From Cymbidium sinense (taxonomy: Eukaryota > Streptophyta > Magnoliopsida > Asparagales > Orchidaceae), in contig CM038220.1 in the NCBI GenBank assembly GCA_021442155.1, positions 77,363,817-77,427,816 on the forward strand: 64,000 bases of DNA, in the 5' to 3' direction. Positions 24,951 through 36,820 of this stretch are shown in pieces; within the stretch, counting starts at the first letter, position 1, and the number at the start of each line of letters is the position of its first letter. The notes beneath the pieces are model-generated. The model worked only from the letters and a program-made list of their open reading frames with translations. It was not told the origin of the DNA and did no database searches. A program made the translations under genes and the position numbers.

Positions 24951-25679
24951 GTTTTAAAGCATGATACATCAAATTGTTTATCAAAGGAGAAATTCTAAAT
25001 TATTTCTATCAAAAATTTAAAGTTATCAATTTGTTTATATAAAAAAAAAGATGAAATCAAATGTGGCAAGTTAAGATGTATATTTAAATATCATATTACT
25101 TGTCCTTCTTCTATATTTCATGTTCTTTTGCTTCAATTGATTTAATCTTTTACTATGGATATGATTGAAATCATTTTTATCAAAGTTTTTGCCATGCTAC
25201 TTGCTCCTATGATTATTGTTTTGTCTGATATGGGTGAATGAAATCAAAATGAATTCATGTTACTCTTATTTCCTATGGTTTCATCTATTTTGTCTCTTGC
25301 ACATAAATCAAGAGAGAGAAAGATAGAAGTATGAGGATATGACAAGTAAAGATTTGTAGCTAGATCATACTACTTCTTGTTCTTCATTTACATATTTCAA
25401 TTGGCTTCAATTAGCTTCATATTTATAATACATGCAAATTCTTTATTTAGTATGGAATGATGCAATGTTTGCTGAAATTTATTTTATCTAAGGATACATC
25501 AATTAGTTTTCTATCTAAAGATGTGATGTTTGCTGAAAATTTCTTTTATTTGATAATTTGAAAATTTGATATGAAGGATGTGTGGTTTAAATATCATATT
25601 ACTTAATTCCCTATGGATTTCATTCTACATTTGCTGTTCTATCATTTTGATATCTTGTTAATAAAATGCTATTATCATT

Positions 25680-26690
25680 GTGATATTGTCTCATATCCAC
25701 CCATATAACTTTCTTTCGTGGTGGGCAAGCTCTGCCTCATCAACCCTCATGTGGGAGAGCGTATAAATTTTGATATTATCTTTATTAAATATACAAAGCA
25801 ACTTTTTTTTATTATGTAAATGCAAGCTTTAAATTTATTATTATAAGTACACTCATGTTTTTCAACATGGTAGGAAATCTATGCTATGCTAACCCATTTC
25901 TTGGGTCAAATAAAATTTCAAAGGTCTCACGACATCCACCCATACATGCTTTCTTTGGCTTTGTGTCACATGGAAACCCCATATATGCGATGAGGTCAAA
26001 AATTTTGTTTAAAAAAAAAGGAGGAAAGATTTATTTTCTTGCAATATTTAAGCATATTTATATATAAATGCAAGCTTTAAATCTTTATAAGTACATGTTT
26101 CTCCAATGAGGGAAATATTATGATGTAACCGCCTTTCTTGGCGTGGTGGAGCAAACAAATTTCTGGTGTCTCGACATCCACCCATGCACTTTCTTGGCAT
26201 GGTGGGTACATCTCTTTCTAGCAAATAGGGGGTGATCTTAGGAGGCATTGCAAATTTTGTTTAAAAAAAAGGAGGAAAATTTATTTTCTTGCAATGTTTA
26301 AGCATGTTTATATGCAATCTTTAAATCTATTCTAAGTACCTACTCATATTTCTCCAACATGGTAGGAAATGTTATGATGTCTTAATCCATACATGCCTTT
26401 CTTGGCATGTGGTGGGCCTCGATCTCATGGCAACCCTATATCTTGGGGTGAAGGCGGGAGGCAGCAAATTGTTTAAAAAAAGGAGGAAAGATTTATTTTC
26501 TTGCAATGTTTAAGCATGTTTATATACAAATGCAAGCTTTAAATCTATTACTATAAGTACCTACTCATGTTTCTCCAACATGGTAGGAAATGTTATGATG
26601 TGCTAACCCATACCTTTCTTGGTGGTGGGCAAATAAATTTTGGTGGTGTCTCACACACCTACCATACTTTCTTTGGTGGGAAGACTTAGT
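25680..26690. repeat. about 245-bp tandem array in 3' LTR
   Basis: Four to five units sharing CATCCACCCAT, AAAAAAAGGAGGAAAGATTT, GCAAGCTTTAAAT and TTTCTCCAACATGGTAGG. Confidence 0.75.
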
Positions 26691-27589
26691 CCCAGTAGCC
26701 CCTTTTGAGGGGATGGATGAGGAGGCTTTAATTTATAAAAAAAAAGAAGATAGAAAGAAAGGGATGAAATGCTTAAGTTGTCATGTTGGCTTAAAATTTT
26801 TTTATCTCAAATGTGAATGCTTATGCTTCAATTTCTATATCATGCAAACTATCTATTATTTTGTGGCAAATGTGACATGAGTTGATACTTACTTCAATTT
26901 CTATAACATGCAAGCTATCCTATTCTATGGAAAATGCAACATGAGTATATGAATTGATCAATGCTTATTTATGTTAAACATGAATGCTTATGTATTGATT
27001 TTTACATCATACAAGTTATCCTATTAAGTGGTCATTATGATATGCATTATTTAATGCTCATCCTAAAGCTCTACTTAGCTTGACATGTTACATGTTGGAC
27101 ATGTGCTTAAACATAAAGCTTGAAATACATAGAAAATAATATCTACCATATGACATGACATCTATCATGAAGATATCAAAATAGAAAATTGTCAAGTTAG
27201 AAGAGAACTTACAAGTCTATGTGGCACAACTTGCAAGATTGAGAAGATTGGACTAACTTGTAAGTTTCTATCTTATAGGCTTCTTGTCATATCTTATGCA
27301 TCATGAAGGAAATCATCTAAATTCATGCCATTTTATCATATCACATGCACATGCATGGACATGTGGCATGCCCTTGTGCATCATTATCACTTCCCTTAAT
27401 GTCATAAAAAAAGGAGGAATGGATTTAAAGGGAAAATAAACTCTTTTTGCCTTATCTTCTTAATAAAATTTAATGGGTACTTGTGCCCCATTTGTCATGA
27501 GCTTGCATGTGAAGGAGGTGAATTTTAATTATTCTACTTATCTCTTTTAAATAACATATGGCATCTACTCATATCTTTGTCTTCTCCTC

Positions 27590-28215
27590 CCCCTTATTAA
27601 GAGAAACATGGGCTATGGATCATGGTATAATGGGCCCTCAAAAATGATTTATTTCATCCTATAATCCTTGCTGATTTAATGCATAGAAAGGGGATTTTTG
27701 GCCCAAACAATATTCATATCATGCTTCTAAATAAAGGCCTATGTTTATCTTGGATCCATTATTTACACTTAATCAAATGGGCCCTTAAATGTTCAAATTT
27801 TATCCTTTCTGATTTGTGGCATAAAAGGTTTTGGCCAAACATTATGCATATCTTATTTTCAATCAAATGTCTAAGTCTATTTTAGGTCCACTACTTCATG
27901 ATTGATCAAATGGGCCTTCAAAATAATTTATTTTTAGCATATTTTTCCTTGTTGTGTATAAAAAAATTTTGGCAAACATTATGCATATCTTATTTTTTAA
28001 TCAAATGCCTAAGTCTATTTTAGGTCCACTACTTCATGATTGATCGATGAATTTCAAAATAATTTATTTTAGCCTCTTTTCCCTTGCTGATTGGTGGCAT
28101 AAAAAGGGGATTTTTGGCCCAAATGAAGTGCATGTCATATTCCCAATCAAATAATAATGTCTATTTTAGATTCTTCACTTCTTTTTTGGCCCAAATGAAG
28201 TATCCAATAAATCAA
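27590..28215. repeat. 130-150-bp tandem array in 3' LTR
   Basis: About four units with GGTCCACTACTTCATGATT and AACATTATGCATATCTTATT. A 68-codon ORF across them is a repeat echo. Confidence 0.65.
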
Positions 28216-28259
28216 ATATCTAGAAAGACATGTGATATAAATTAAACATATATCATTTG

Positions 28260-29290
28260 ATCTTCTGGTCAAAGTTACAAAACCTAAAATCTAATGATCT
28301 TTCTTAGAAATTTGATTATCATAGAATGATAAAGATAAATTTATCTCATTATTGTGCATCTTTCAAGTTCAAGATCTCAAGAAAAGCTCAAACCCACTAC
28401 AAGAAGATAGTTAGAGTTGACAGGTCATCTTCCGGTTTGGTCTTGAGTCCGAAGTTAACAAAAACTAAAAAATCAAAATTTGATATATAAACTTCAACTT
28501 AGACATCTTAATGTTCATGCAAAACTTTCAAAAGAACAAATACTTACATGCATGTTGAAGTAATTACTAAGTCAAATACAAAAGGACATATGCTACACTT
28601 CGCTTTGGTCTTGGACCTGTCGTTAACAAACCTAAAAAAATTTAATGATGCTATTGTAAATCTAAGCTAATTCTATCAGCAAATGACTAAAGATAAATTT
28701 CTAAGATCATCATATGCATCTTTTCAAGTTCAAAATCTAAAGAAGAAAAGCTCAAACCCGATCCTCTATGTATAATCTAGAGTTGACAAGATTTGGAGAA
28801 TGATAGATCTTGAAATAATTAATCTAGATCTGATCCTCTGTAAGAAGATAGTCAGAGTTGACAAGGTTTATCTTCTCGGTTTGGTCTTCGGACCGAGTCC
28901 GAGTTAACAAAACTCAAAAATCAAAATTTGACATATAAACTTCAACTTAGACATCTTAATGTCCATGCACAATTTCCAAAAGAACAGATACTTACATGCA
29001 TGTTGAAGTAATTACTAAGTCAAATACAAAAGGACATATGCTACGCATCCTGGTTTAGTCTTCGGACCAGGTTTGGGTTAACAAAACCTAAAAATGTCAT
29101 ATCAAGAACTAAACTTGTAAATTGACACCTACATTTCAACTTGACATTTACATATCCATACAAATTTTTAAAAGAACAGATACTTGTATGTATGTTGAAG
29201 TAATCATCATGTCAAATACAAAAGAACAAATGCTATACATCCCGGTTTGGTCTTCGGACCGGGTCCGGGTTAAAAAAATCTAAAAATTTG
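28260..29290. repeat. CCGGTTTGGTCTTCGG-motif repeats in 3' LTR
   Basis: Motif copies near 28432, 28603, 28876, 29050 and 29242. The last reads CCCGGTTTGGTCTTCGGACC, the fullest version in the window and itself partly palindromic (GGTCTTCGGACC). Confidence 0.65.
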
Positions 29291-30496
29291 ATATTATAAG
29301 AATTTCAAATTAATAATATCTGAGAAGCTAATTCTCCATATAATACAAGATATGAATCAACAATTTCTAAAATTCAAATTCTAAAAGAAAAGTCTTAAAC
29401 CCATCTATATTCAAATTAGAGTGGACAAGGTTTTGAAGGATTATACTTCTTGAGATAATGAATTTAGACATCCTCTCAGAAAATCGTGAGTAGACAATGT
29501 CTATCAATTGATATTAGCCATATGATCGAGAAGGGTAATTATAATTAAAATTTCAATGATAAATGATCATATATTCAAATCTAAAATCAATCATAAAATG
29601 ATCAAAATTCAAAGAAAATATCAAAAATATAAATAAAAATGAAATGAATTATTTAAATTAAAACTTAAAAATAAAAAAATCAATCTACCCCTTCGTAACT
29701 GTTTGTCTTTTGGTGACAAATTAAGAAAACTTTTGCTCACAAAGAGCCAATGTCAAATTAAATACATAACTACCTTCACACTCAAATATTCCTAAAGCCC
29801 ATAAGGACGTGGCCCGTGTCCTCTGTCTGCGTGATTTTATCGCGATATGACACTACATAAATGGCGGTTACGACCTGAGCCCTCTTACCGGGTGGTTCAC
29901 CGCGATATGACACCACTAAATTACGCCACGTAGCCGTGATGTTCCCAACGGCTTTTTGCTCGAAATGAAATATAGAATGTATTTGGTTGGGCTAAAAGCC
30001 CTATGTTAGCTAAGGTTGACTTATATTTGTCCCCTTAGACAAACTCCACCCCAGGTCTACAAGAACACCTTGGATGACTTAACCCATGTGTTGCTGACAA
30101 GGATCCTTCGGTCGACTACCTCCTCGACGTGGACCAAACCCGATGATGGAACCATGAGATCGGGATCTAAGGCCACATCGCTCCCCACAAAAAAGTTTTA
30201 AATTAAAATAATAAATTTCATAAGTTCTAAACTCCACTCATTGATGATATACTCGTTATTTAACGATTCATTGACTAGCCTTAATCGAAAGTGCTCTCTC
30301 GATTGAGAGGTAATTAACTATGGGGCTTGTTTATAGAAACCCGGAACCAGATATAAAAGTTCTCACCAAATGAGAACAAATCTCGGTAATGTCTTATCTA
30401 CTATTCATTTGCCTTCTGAAATTATCACCGACACTAAAACAACTCTTTTCTTTTTGTTTTCCAAAAGAGGTCGGTGGTGAATTTTCGGATCCCACA

Positions 30497-30501
30497 ACAG
30501 G
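30497..30501. repeat. 3' copy of the 5-bp TSD (ACAGG)
   Basis: Directly follows the 3' LTR end CCCACA and pairs with ACGGG at the other side. Confidence 0.7.
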
Positions 30502-30653
30502 GGCCTAGCGCCACATTCATCACCCACACGTGTCGGGTCTCCGCTTACTTTCCCCACCTTAGGTATAGGTGCATCTGCCCTGGAAAGGATTCGAACTCGA
30601 TCCGGGGAGTTCCCAACCACGCTCGCCCACCAACTAAGCTAAGAGACGATGGG
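30502..30653 (-). mobile_element. tRNA-derived SINE, 5' part with Pol III boxes
   Basis: On the minus strand: start CCCATCGTCTC, then an A-box-like CTTAGCTTAGTTGG (30630-30643) and a B-box-like GAGTTCGAATCC (30587-30598), the internal RNA polymerase III promoter of tRNA-derived SINEs. The A-B order and spacing are tRNA-like, but the region does not fold into a complete tRNA. The SINE joins to 6551-6649, total about 250 bp, and is flanked by an 11-bp TSD (30654-30664). Confidence 0.75.
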
Positions 30654-30664
30654 TTCTCCCATTT

Positions 30665-31135
30665 AGTTCGACATGAAGACTCTTTTGAGCATTCCACTGA
30701 TCAATTCTTTCACTAAAAAAAGCTCAGCAATGGCTATCCAACCGGCCCATTCATTAAACCTAAATCACTTTTTTTTTTAAATTACTATATCATAGATTTA
30801 ATTTATACAAAATAACTTATAAAAATATTGTGTTATATATGTATTAATTTATTTGTTTTTCATAATTATGAACTATCTAATGGAAAGCGTCACAATGGAT
30901 TCTAGTCTAACTTTGACCTTTTTCTAAATGTTTAAGATAATATCACTCTGTCAAATGATTGATGATCCACTACTAAAAACATATGAGATTTATTTTCATT
31001 TTTTTATGATTTCAAAATGAATGAATAATTAAGATGAATTTAATAGTCTTTATTATATGAATGATAGAGAACAGGAAGGTGAGAATACCAAAAACGAAAT
31101 TTGATTATGATCAATTTTAAAAAGATTTAAATTTA
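30665..31135. other. AT-rich intergenic, no feature seen
   Basis: No ORF, RNA gene or strong repeat. Confidence 0.5.
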
Positions 31136-31139
31136 GTTT

Positions 31140-32570
31140 TAGGGATGTTTGATTTGCTGCAAATTGAGTGTATTATATTGAAATATGGGGATTTTTGAAA
31201 ATTCTGATCAATGATTTGATGAATGTGAATTACAATGTAAAATTTAAGTGCATTTCAAATTCATTAATTCAAATTTAATGTATTTAGAATTTATTCAATT
31301 TTGGTGAATTCCAATTGAAATACTGGATATAAAATTATGATAGTTGCCAACCACCACCAATATCACCGTAATTATCGCCTACCACCACCACCAATCGCCA
31401 ATTACTACCACCATATCTCTCACTATCGTTATCGCCAAACACTACCACCACTAATCATCAATTATCACCGATCGTTGACTACCACCACTGATCGCTGACC
31501 ACCACCCCAACCACCGCAGATGAATTTCACTACCGGTGATCTGCCGAATTATCATTTGCTACTACTTACGTTACACCGCCATTGTTATCATCACCGCTTA
31601 TAGTTATCCATCACCATTATTTTATTATTACTATTCATTATAGGCAATTACCACCACCCACCATCACCCCAATCACCAATTATCACTCCTCGTCTCAAAG
31701 CACCATTGCCAATCTCACCATCAAACCCATTACATAACATTCATTTTAACAAATAAAAAAAAATCTTATTTTTATTGGAATTTTAACCAAATAGTACTAT
31801 ATTCATTTTACACTTTATTGTATTTATACTGATTTTTTTGACGCAATAAAATAGGCTTAAGATAATTGAAATATTTGCTAAGTGCAGTAAAATTAAATAC
31901 ATTTTCAATTTTCATATATATATATACATAATTGCAATATAAAATTTCAATGCATTTAAAATTCATTGTTTGTTCAAATTTAATGTATTTCAAATTTATC
32001 CAATTTGGATGAATTCTAAATTCAACGCTCGATGTAAAATTAGGACCACTGCCAGCCACTACAAATATCACCATAGGCCTTGAGCCACCACCACACCGAC
32101 CATCTCCCACTATCGCTAATCATTAAACGCCGCCACCATCGATCATTGACCACCACCATCACCTATGATTGCCGTTGTCAACTATCATTACTAGCCACCA
32201 CTATCTTGGCCACCGCCATTGGCCCATCATCGACGACCATCGTCACCAGCCACCGTTATTATTATCAATCATCCCTACCACTTGTTGCAGCCACCGGTCA
32301 TTACCACCACCCACCATCATCTCAATCATCTATTATAGCTCATCTTCTGCTAGCACTTTGTCAATCACCATCAAATACATTACATAGCATTTACTTTAAC
32401 AAATAATTTTTTTTTATAGGATTGTCAACCAAATAGTTATAAACTATTCATAATATACTATATTTATTTTACACTTTATTCTATTTATACTGATTTTTTT
32501 TTTCGGGCAATAAAACAGCCTTAAGATAATAGAAAATTTTGTTAAGTGCAATAAAATTAAATTTTTTCAC

Positions 32571-32573
<3 letters not shown>
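31140..32573. repeat. 0.66-0.70-kb direct tandem duplication
   Basis: The order 'AATTTAAGTGCATTTCAAATTC, CAC/CAT-rich tract, TTTTACACTTTATT, TAAGATAAT, TTTCATATATAT' occurs twice. Matching points are offset by about 702 bp at the start (31241 against 31943) and about 661 bp at the end. Each unit carries a CACCAC/CATCAC-like tract (about 31340-31720 and 32045-32390). Apparent ORFs in the second unit come from the trinucleotide bias. Confidence 0.7.

Positions 32574-32619
<46 letters not shown>
32574..32619. repeat. (AT)n microsatellite upstream of the RING-H2 gene
   Basis: About 23 AT units, ending some 80-205 bp before the possible RING-H2 start codons. It may supply TATA-like sequence, but no discrete TATA box can be singled out. 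Confidence 0.9.
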
Positions 32620-32620
<1 letters not shown>

Positions 32621-32824
32621 CTAGCATACCCCGTCTTAAATTTAGTATCACTAAAAGTGACCAACAAATGAACAAACAAAAATCAAAGATGCCATTCCAT
32701 TATGAAGAAAGCAAATCATAGTGGCAAGCTTATCTCTCAAAGCATATCCCTTTACCCAATATCCACCTTCCTCCTCCTCTTGCTTCCCCTCATCTCTCTC
32801 CCATGCACCCTCTCCCTCTCCTCC

Positions 32825-33346
32825 ATGGACGAACACTTCCCCTGCCCTCTCCCCAGCTCCCCTGCTCCACCCCCCATCGCCTTCCCCGCCGCCCCATCAT
32901 CGCCACCTCTCATCACCCACAACATGGTAGTCGTGCTCGCCGCCATGACGTGCGCCTTGGTCTGCGGGATCGGACTCAACTCGACCCTCCACTGCGTGGT
33001 TCGGTGCACCCGTCGGGCCATCTCCGACCCGGCGGTCTGGGTCGCGGCGCGACGTCTCAATGCGGGTCTGAGGCGGGAGGACGTCCTCTCGCTTCCTATC
33101 ACCGTCTACGCCGCTGCGACAGCGCCCGGTGTTGAAGGCTCGTCACCGTCGCCGGTGGCCGAGGTGGGGTGTCCAATATGTCTGACCGACTTTACAGAGG
33201 GGGAAAAGATCAGGGTTTTGCCGGCGTGCGGCCACCGCTTTCATGTGGGGTGTATTGACACGTGGCTGATTTTGCACAGGTCCTGTCCGACGTGTCGCCA
33301 CCGGCTGTCGTCGCCGGCCACAGCAACGCTGCCGGAGATAGTTTGA
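32825..33346 (+). CDS. ATL-type RING-H2 E3 ubiquitin ligase
   Basis: A membrane-anchored RING-H2 protein that would pass ubiquitin from an E2 to its substrates; the ATL family often acts in stress and defence signalling. The frame is open from 32702 (214 residues). I prefer the second ATG at 32825 (173 residues) because ATL proteins usually have a short N-terminus before one membrane segment; the longer start adds a hydrophobic, signal-like leader. Residues here count from 32702: membrane segment NMVVVLAAMTCALVCGIGL (74-92); GLD-like box GLRREDVLSLP (122-132); RING-H2 at 157-198 with CPIC (157, 160), C176, H178, H181, C184, W188, C195 and C198, all ligands present. Single-exon and GC-rich, as usual for ATLs. 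The closest subgroup looks ATL8/ATL80-like, but this is a guess. It is the only clearly intact gene here. Confidence 0.9.
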   Translation: MDEHFPCPLPSSPAPPPIAFPAAPSSPPLITHNMVVVLAAMTCALVCGIGLNSTLHCVVRCTRRAISDPAVWVAARRLNAGLRREDVLSLPITVYAAATAPGVEGSSPSPVAEVGCPICLTDFTEGEKIRVLPACGHRFHVGCIDTWLILHRSCPTCRHRLSSPATATLPEIV

Positions 33347-33477
33347 CTGTTGCTAGCTGCTTCTTTGGATGTATTTCAATTTTGTTCTACACTGCTTAGC
33401 TGTGTAATCTTGGTTCGGTCAGTATTGTTTTGATGTGATGCGATTAACCATAAAAAATCCCATTTTTTGTTCTTGCT

Positions 33478-33503
33478 ATTATTATTATTATTATTATTAT
33501 TTT
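33478..33503. repeat. (ATT)n microsatellite
   Basis: About eight ATT units, just past the 3' flank of the RING-H2 gene. Confidence 0.85.
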
Positions 33504-35720
33504 ACTTTTTAATTAAAAAATAAAACATATCCATTCCGATTTTAATATAGAGAAAAAAATTTATACCTCTTGCTTGGGAAATACAATAATCTAAGGGATA
33601 TTGATTTTAAAATTGAGAAAAAAATTTGCTCAACGTATATATTCCGATTAAAACCTTATACAAGATATATAATTATTCTGCACGTAAAAATGAATAAGAA
33701 AGTGAATTTAATCTCATTTTAGCCCATTTTATTGTATGCTATTAAGAGTATAAGTGTGTCAAGTCTACTAATAAGCTCACCTAAATTTGACTCAATAAAT
33801 AGCTAGTGAGTCTAAATTGAGCTCAAATTAATCAAAACTCTACTGTTTAGCTTGAGAACTGGCTCGATTAATAAAATTTAATATAATTTTACTTAAAATA
33901 TATTACAATTTAATAATTAATATTAAAAAATATTAAATGTATTTAAAAATTACATCTCATTCTTTTATAATAAGTAATTCTTTATTATTTTTTTCTAATT
34001 TTTTAATTTTATCATAATAATTATTTGAATCAAAATTATTATATTCCTTAAATACTAAATGAGCGAGCTCATGAGCAAATTAAAACTCGTAAAATAAAGC
34101 TCTAGCACGAGCTCAAGCTCAATATATTAATCAAATATATAAATACCATAGTCCATATTTTTAGTATGATATTAAATATAAAAATGATATGACTTTTTTT
34201 TTTTTAAATAATAAATTATATTGTGAGTATAGATAAGATATTGATCACCATATATAAGATAGTGCATTCAAGAGGATAAGAGTAGTGTGACAGTTCCATC
34301 ACTAAAGCGAGAAACATATAATTAAAGAGAGAATTAAATTTTAATTAATTTATTAAATTTTAGTTGAGTTAATTAATTGACATGCAATATACAGATAAAT
34401 TTAATGAATGTAAAATTTATTTTAATTAAACTTGAGTTAATTAATTATTTTAATTACATATATTTATCAAGGCATAGAAGCAGCTTTCTGGAATACTATA
34501 CGAGGAACTGAAGAAGAAGAACAGATATGCCAAAGATAAAAGATAATGTAATATGATTGAATGATAAGAACAAACTAAAGGCTGATAAGATTCCACTATT
34601 TGTAGGACCATTGATCTCTCCTTTATTTTCTCCTATTTTTGAAATTAATTTGATGAAATTATTATATTTTTATTTGGTTTTAAGGAATATTAGAAGGAGG
34701 AAATGGAAATAGAAATGATTTTAAAAAAATTGAATTAAAATTTGTTTTCATTCGTTTATTTGTTTGATAATAAATTGGATGGAATTAATTTTTTTTTCTG
34801 TTGTTTGTAAAAAAAAAAATAAGTTTTTATTTTTAATTATTGAAGCATTGGAGGATCTGTTTGGAAGCGGTATAAACTTTTAAAATTGATTGTAAAATTA
34901 TTATGAAGAAAATAGCTTTTTGAAAAGCTGTTGTGTGTGTTATAAATATTTTTCTTTTTGAAAAATTCAAAAAATAGATTCATGATCGTCAGCTCTAACA
35001 GTTCTAGTTCTCAAAATAATTTTTTCATCACAAAACTTTCTGAAAAATATCCAAAAAGCTGATAGTTTGATTTTTCGCTGTTTTTTGAAAAAACAAAATA
35101 GTCAGTAAAATGCACCCTTAATTATGATGATGACTTTTTAATAAAATATTAAGGAAAATTATATTTGTTTATTTTTTTTACTTAAATCACATTATTTATT
35201 AATTCCATTGAAATCAAATAAATATGAGTCGCATTAACAACCTGTAATGATATTATATATATATATATATATTCCTTAATTCTTGAAAGCAAGCATACAT
35301 ATAGTAAACCTTCACGAATGGTTGAGATTTTTAGCTATGGCAACACAACCTTATTTGACAATTGTTGCTAAGTGGTAACGATTAACGTTAGTCATATGTT
35401 TTTTTTTTTACTTATTTTATATTATAATAAAGTAACATCTTTGATCATTACTTGATATTATAGTCACACTGTTTGAAGTATTGCGACTATTGATTTATCC
35501 TTTTTACATAACTTTTTTAAATCAACAGTAATATTTATCTTAATCACAATAGCATTAATCTTAATACTAAAAATATATATTTAAAAGTAAAAAAAAGATT
35601 GTATTTAAAATATTTTGAATCTCATGTCTTGTAGAAAAAGATGAGTAATATTAAAGCTTTATTTGAATTAATCTAAATTAACCAAAATGAACGAAAATTA
35701 ATAATCTTTTAGTTGAGTAA
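33504..35720. other. AT-rich intergenic with possible transposon scraps
   Basis: No gene. 33756-34130 has scattered GAGCTCA and AGCTCAAGCTC phrases like those in hAT subterminal DNA. 34850-35120 starts GGATCTGTTTGGA and ends near AAAATGCACCCTT, resembling a short-TIR MITE. Neither has a clear target duplication. A short (TA)n lies at about 35252-35271. Confidence 0.4.
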
Positions 35721-35742
35721 TAAGAATATATATATATATATA
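35721..35742. repeat. (AT)n tract at left border of second Tat element
   Basis: TA repeats run straight into the LTR. The same kind of tract continues at the far side (47055 on), so the element appears to have inserted into an AT microsatellite. Confidence 0.7.
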
Positions 35743-36801
35743 TACACTAAAAATTCCACTAGTCGAAGCACGAATCTTGATGTCAAAAATAATATGATCA
35801 TAAGTCGAAACTAGTCCAGATCAAGCACTTAAATTATCATTCGAAATTTTGGGATATCAGTTAAATTCCTAAATAGTTCCTAAATAGTTCCTAAATATGA
35901 AGTGTTTATGATCAAATCGTCTTGAGCGGATCTAACAATCAAGATTCTTATTTGAGCATTTAATATTTAAAATACATTAGATGATCAAGGGGATCATTTT
36001 GAACCATCCGATAGAGTGATTTGGATTTTGTACATATTTACGACATCCTCTAATCATAAATAGCCATTCTTCATGAGGGGGTCGCTAAGAGAAGAGAGAG
36101 CTCTAAAGCTTAAAATCCTCCAAGCATAATCGTGTCATCACTGCGGTCATCGACCACGCCATTGGCCAACCACCATACCACGCCATTCGACCAATGCCGG
36201 TCCTCATCGTCGTCAAGCACCGTCGTCGGTCATCATCGCCAACCACCATCGTCGGCCTCCGTGTCGATTGCTTGTTAACCACTGCCTGGGTATTGCCGTG
36301 CCATCGTGGCTATGCCACCATCATCGATCATCGTCGTCATCCGCGTCATTTCACCTCGACCATCGCCGTCGCGTCGACCACCACCGCCATCGCCGTATCG
36401 CCGACCACTCGTCGGTCATAGCTACCGGCCATCGTTGGCCGACCATCTTGATCATCACCACCACCGTCCATCGATTATTTGCGACTGTTGCTCTCATCAT
36501 CAACTACCACCAACAACTATACTAACCCTTCTGCTAGCTATTATTACCGATTCACAATTCCCATTGTATTATTCTCATATTTTGTAATCTCGTTATCGGG
36601 AAAACTTTGTACTCCGAAATAGATACATAGTGGAAAATTTTTACTAGGCTAGGCCTCATGATTTTTTACCCATCTTCAGGGGTTTTTCTACGTAAAAATT
36701 CTAGAATTTTTTTGTTCATTCTTTAAACATCTATATGTGTGTTGGATTTCACAACAAATCAAATGCGTAAACTTTTATTCTAGTCGGTTTTCTAGCACAC
36801 A
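35743..36801 (+). repeat. 5' LTR of the 11.3-kb Tat element
   Basis: Matches 45873-47054 through CACTAAAAATTC, CGAATCTTGATGTCAAAA, GAGTGATTTGGATTTTG, the CAC/CAT/CGN-rich tract (about 36130-36530) and AACTTTTATTCTA to the end CACACA. It begins TACACTAA against TGACACTAA in the other copy. Confidence 0.88.
36056..36063 (+). promoter_or_regulatory. LTR TATA box (CATAAATAG form)
   Basis: The same position in the related LTRs reads CATAAATAG (46207) or TATAAATAG (61804; minus strand at 51249-51257). It is followed by AGAGAGAGCTC about 45 bp on, a likely transcription start zone. Confidence 0.6.
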
Positions 36802-36820
36802 GTTGGCATATGTGCAAACC
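36802..36820 (+). other. primer-binding site region of the 11.3-kb element
   Basis: GTTGGCATATGTGCAAACC follows the LTR. The related elements read GTTTGGCGTCATGGAAAC (62175) and GGTTTGGCCGTATGGAAA (minus, 50788 down), so a TTTGGCGTC-like site is conserved. The tRNA is not identified. Confidence 0.55.

Larger units (their letters stand above)
6650..30496 (+). mobile_element. 23.8-kb Tat-lineage Ty3/gypsy element with 7-kb LTRs
   Basis: Two direct repeats of 6955 and 7007 bp, both starting TGTTGACCTAC and ending TCCCACA (TG..CA), flank a 9.9-kb interior. The interior has gag with a CX2HX4HX4C knuckle, protease, RT with YVDD, RNase H, a second archaeal-type RNase H and integrase remnants, in gypsy order. 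The extra RNase H and very long LTRs point to the Tat lineage (Ogre/Retand-like). A 5-bp TSD (ACGGG/ACAGG) brackets the element, which sits inside a SINE. All coding domains are frame-broken. The LTRs are at or above the upper end of lengths I know for plants. Confidence 0.9.
23490..30496 (+). repeat. 3' LTR (7007 bp) of the giant Tat element
   Basis: Matches the 5' LTR in order and length and ends TCCCACA. AT-rich parts, for example 29530-29680 against 12650-12800, are nearly identical, while GC-bearing parts differ by many 1-10-base gaps. One clear block difference: 27020-27320 is longer than, and different from, 10430-10540. The pyrimidine-rich segment (24060-24420) and all four arrays are present. 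Confidence 0.9.

Noticed and set aside
30587..30643. Possible tRNA gene on the minus strand
   Set aside because: A- and B-box-like sequences are present but no full cloverleaf or acceptor stem; the context (A-rich tail, TSD) is a SINE.
32752..33135. ORFs overlapping the RING-H2 gene in other frames
   Set aside because: GC-rich shadows; only the 32702/32825 frame has the RING ligands and the membrane segment.
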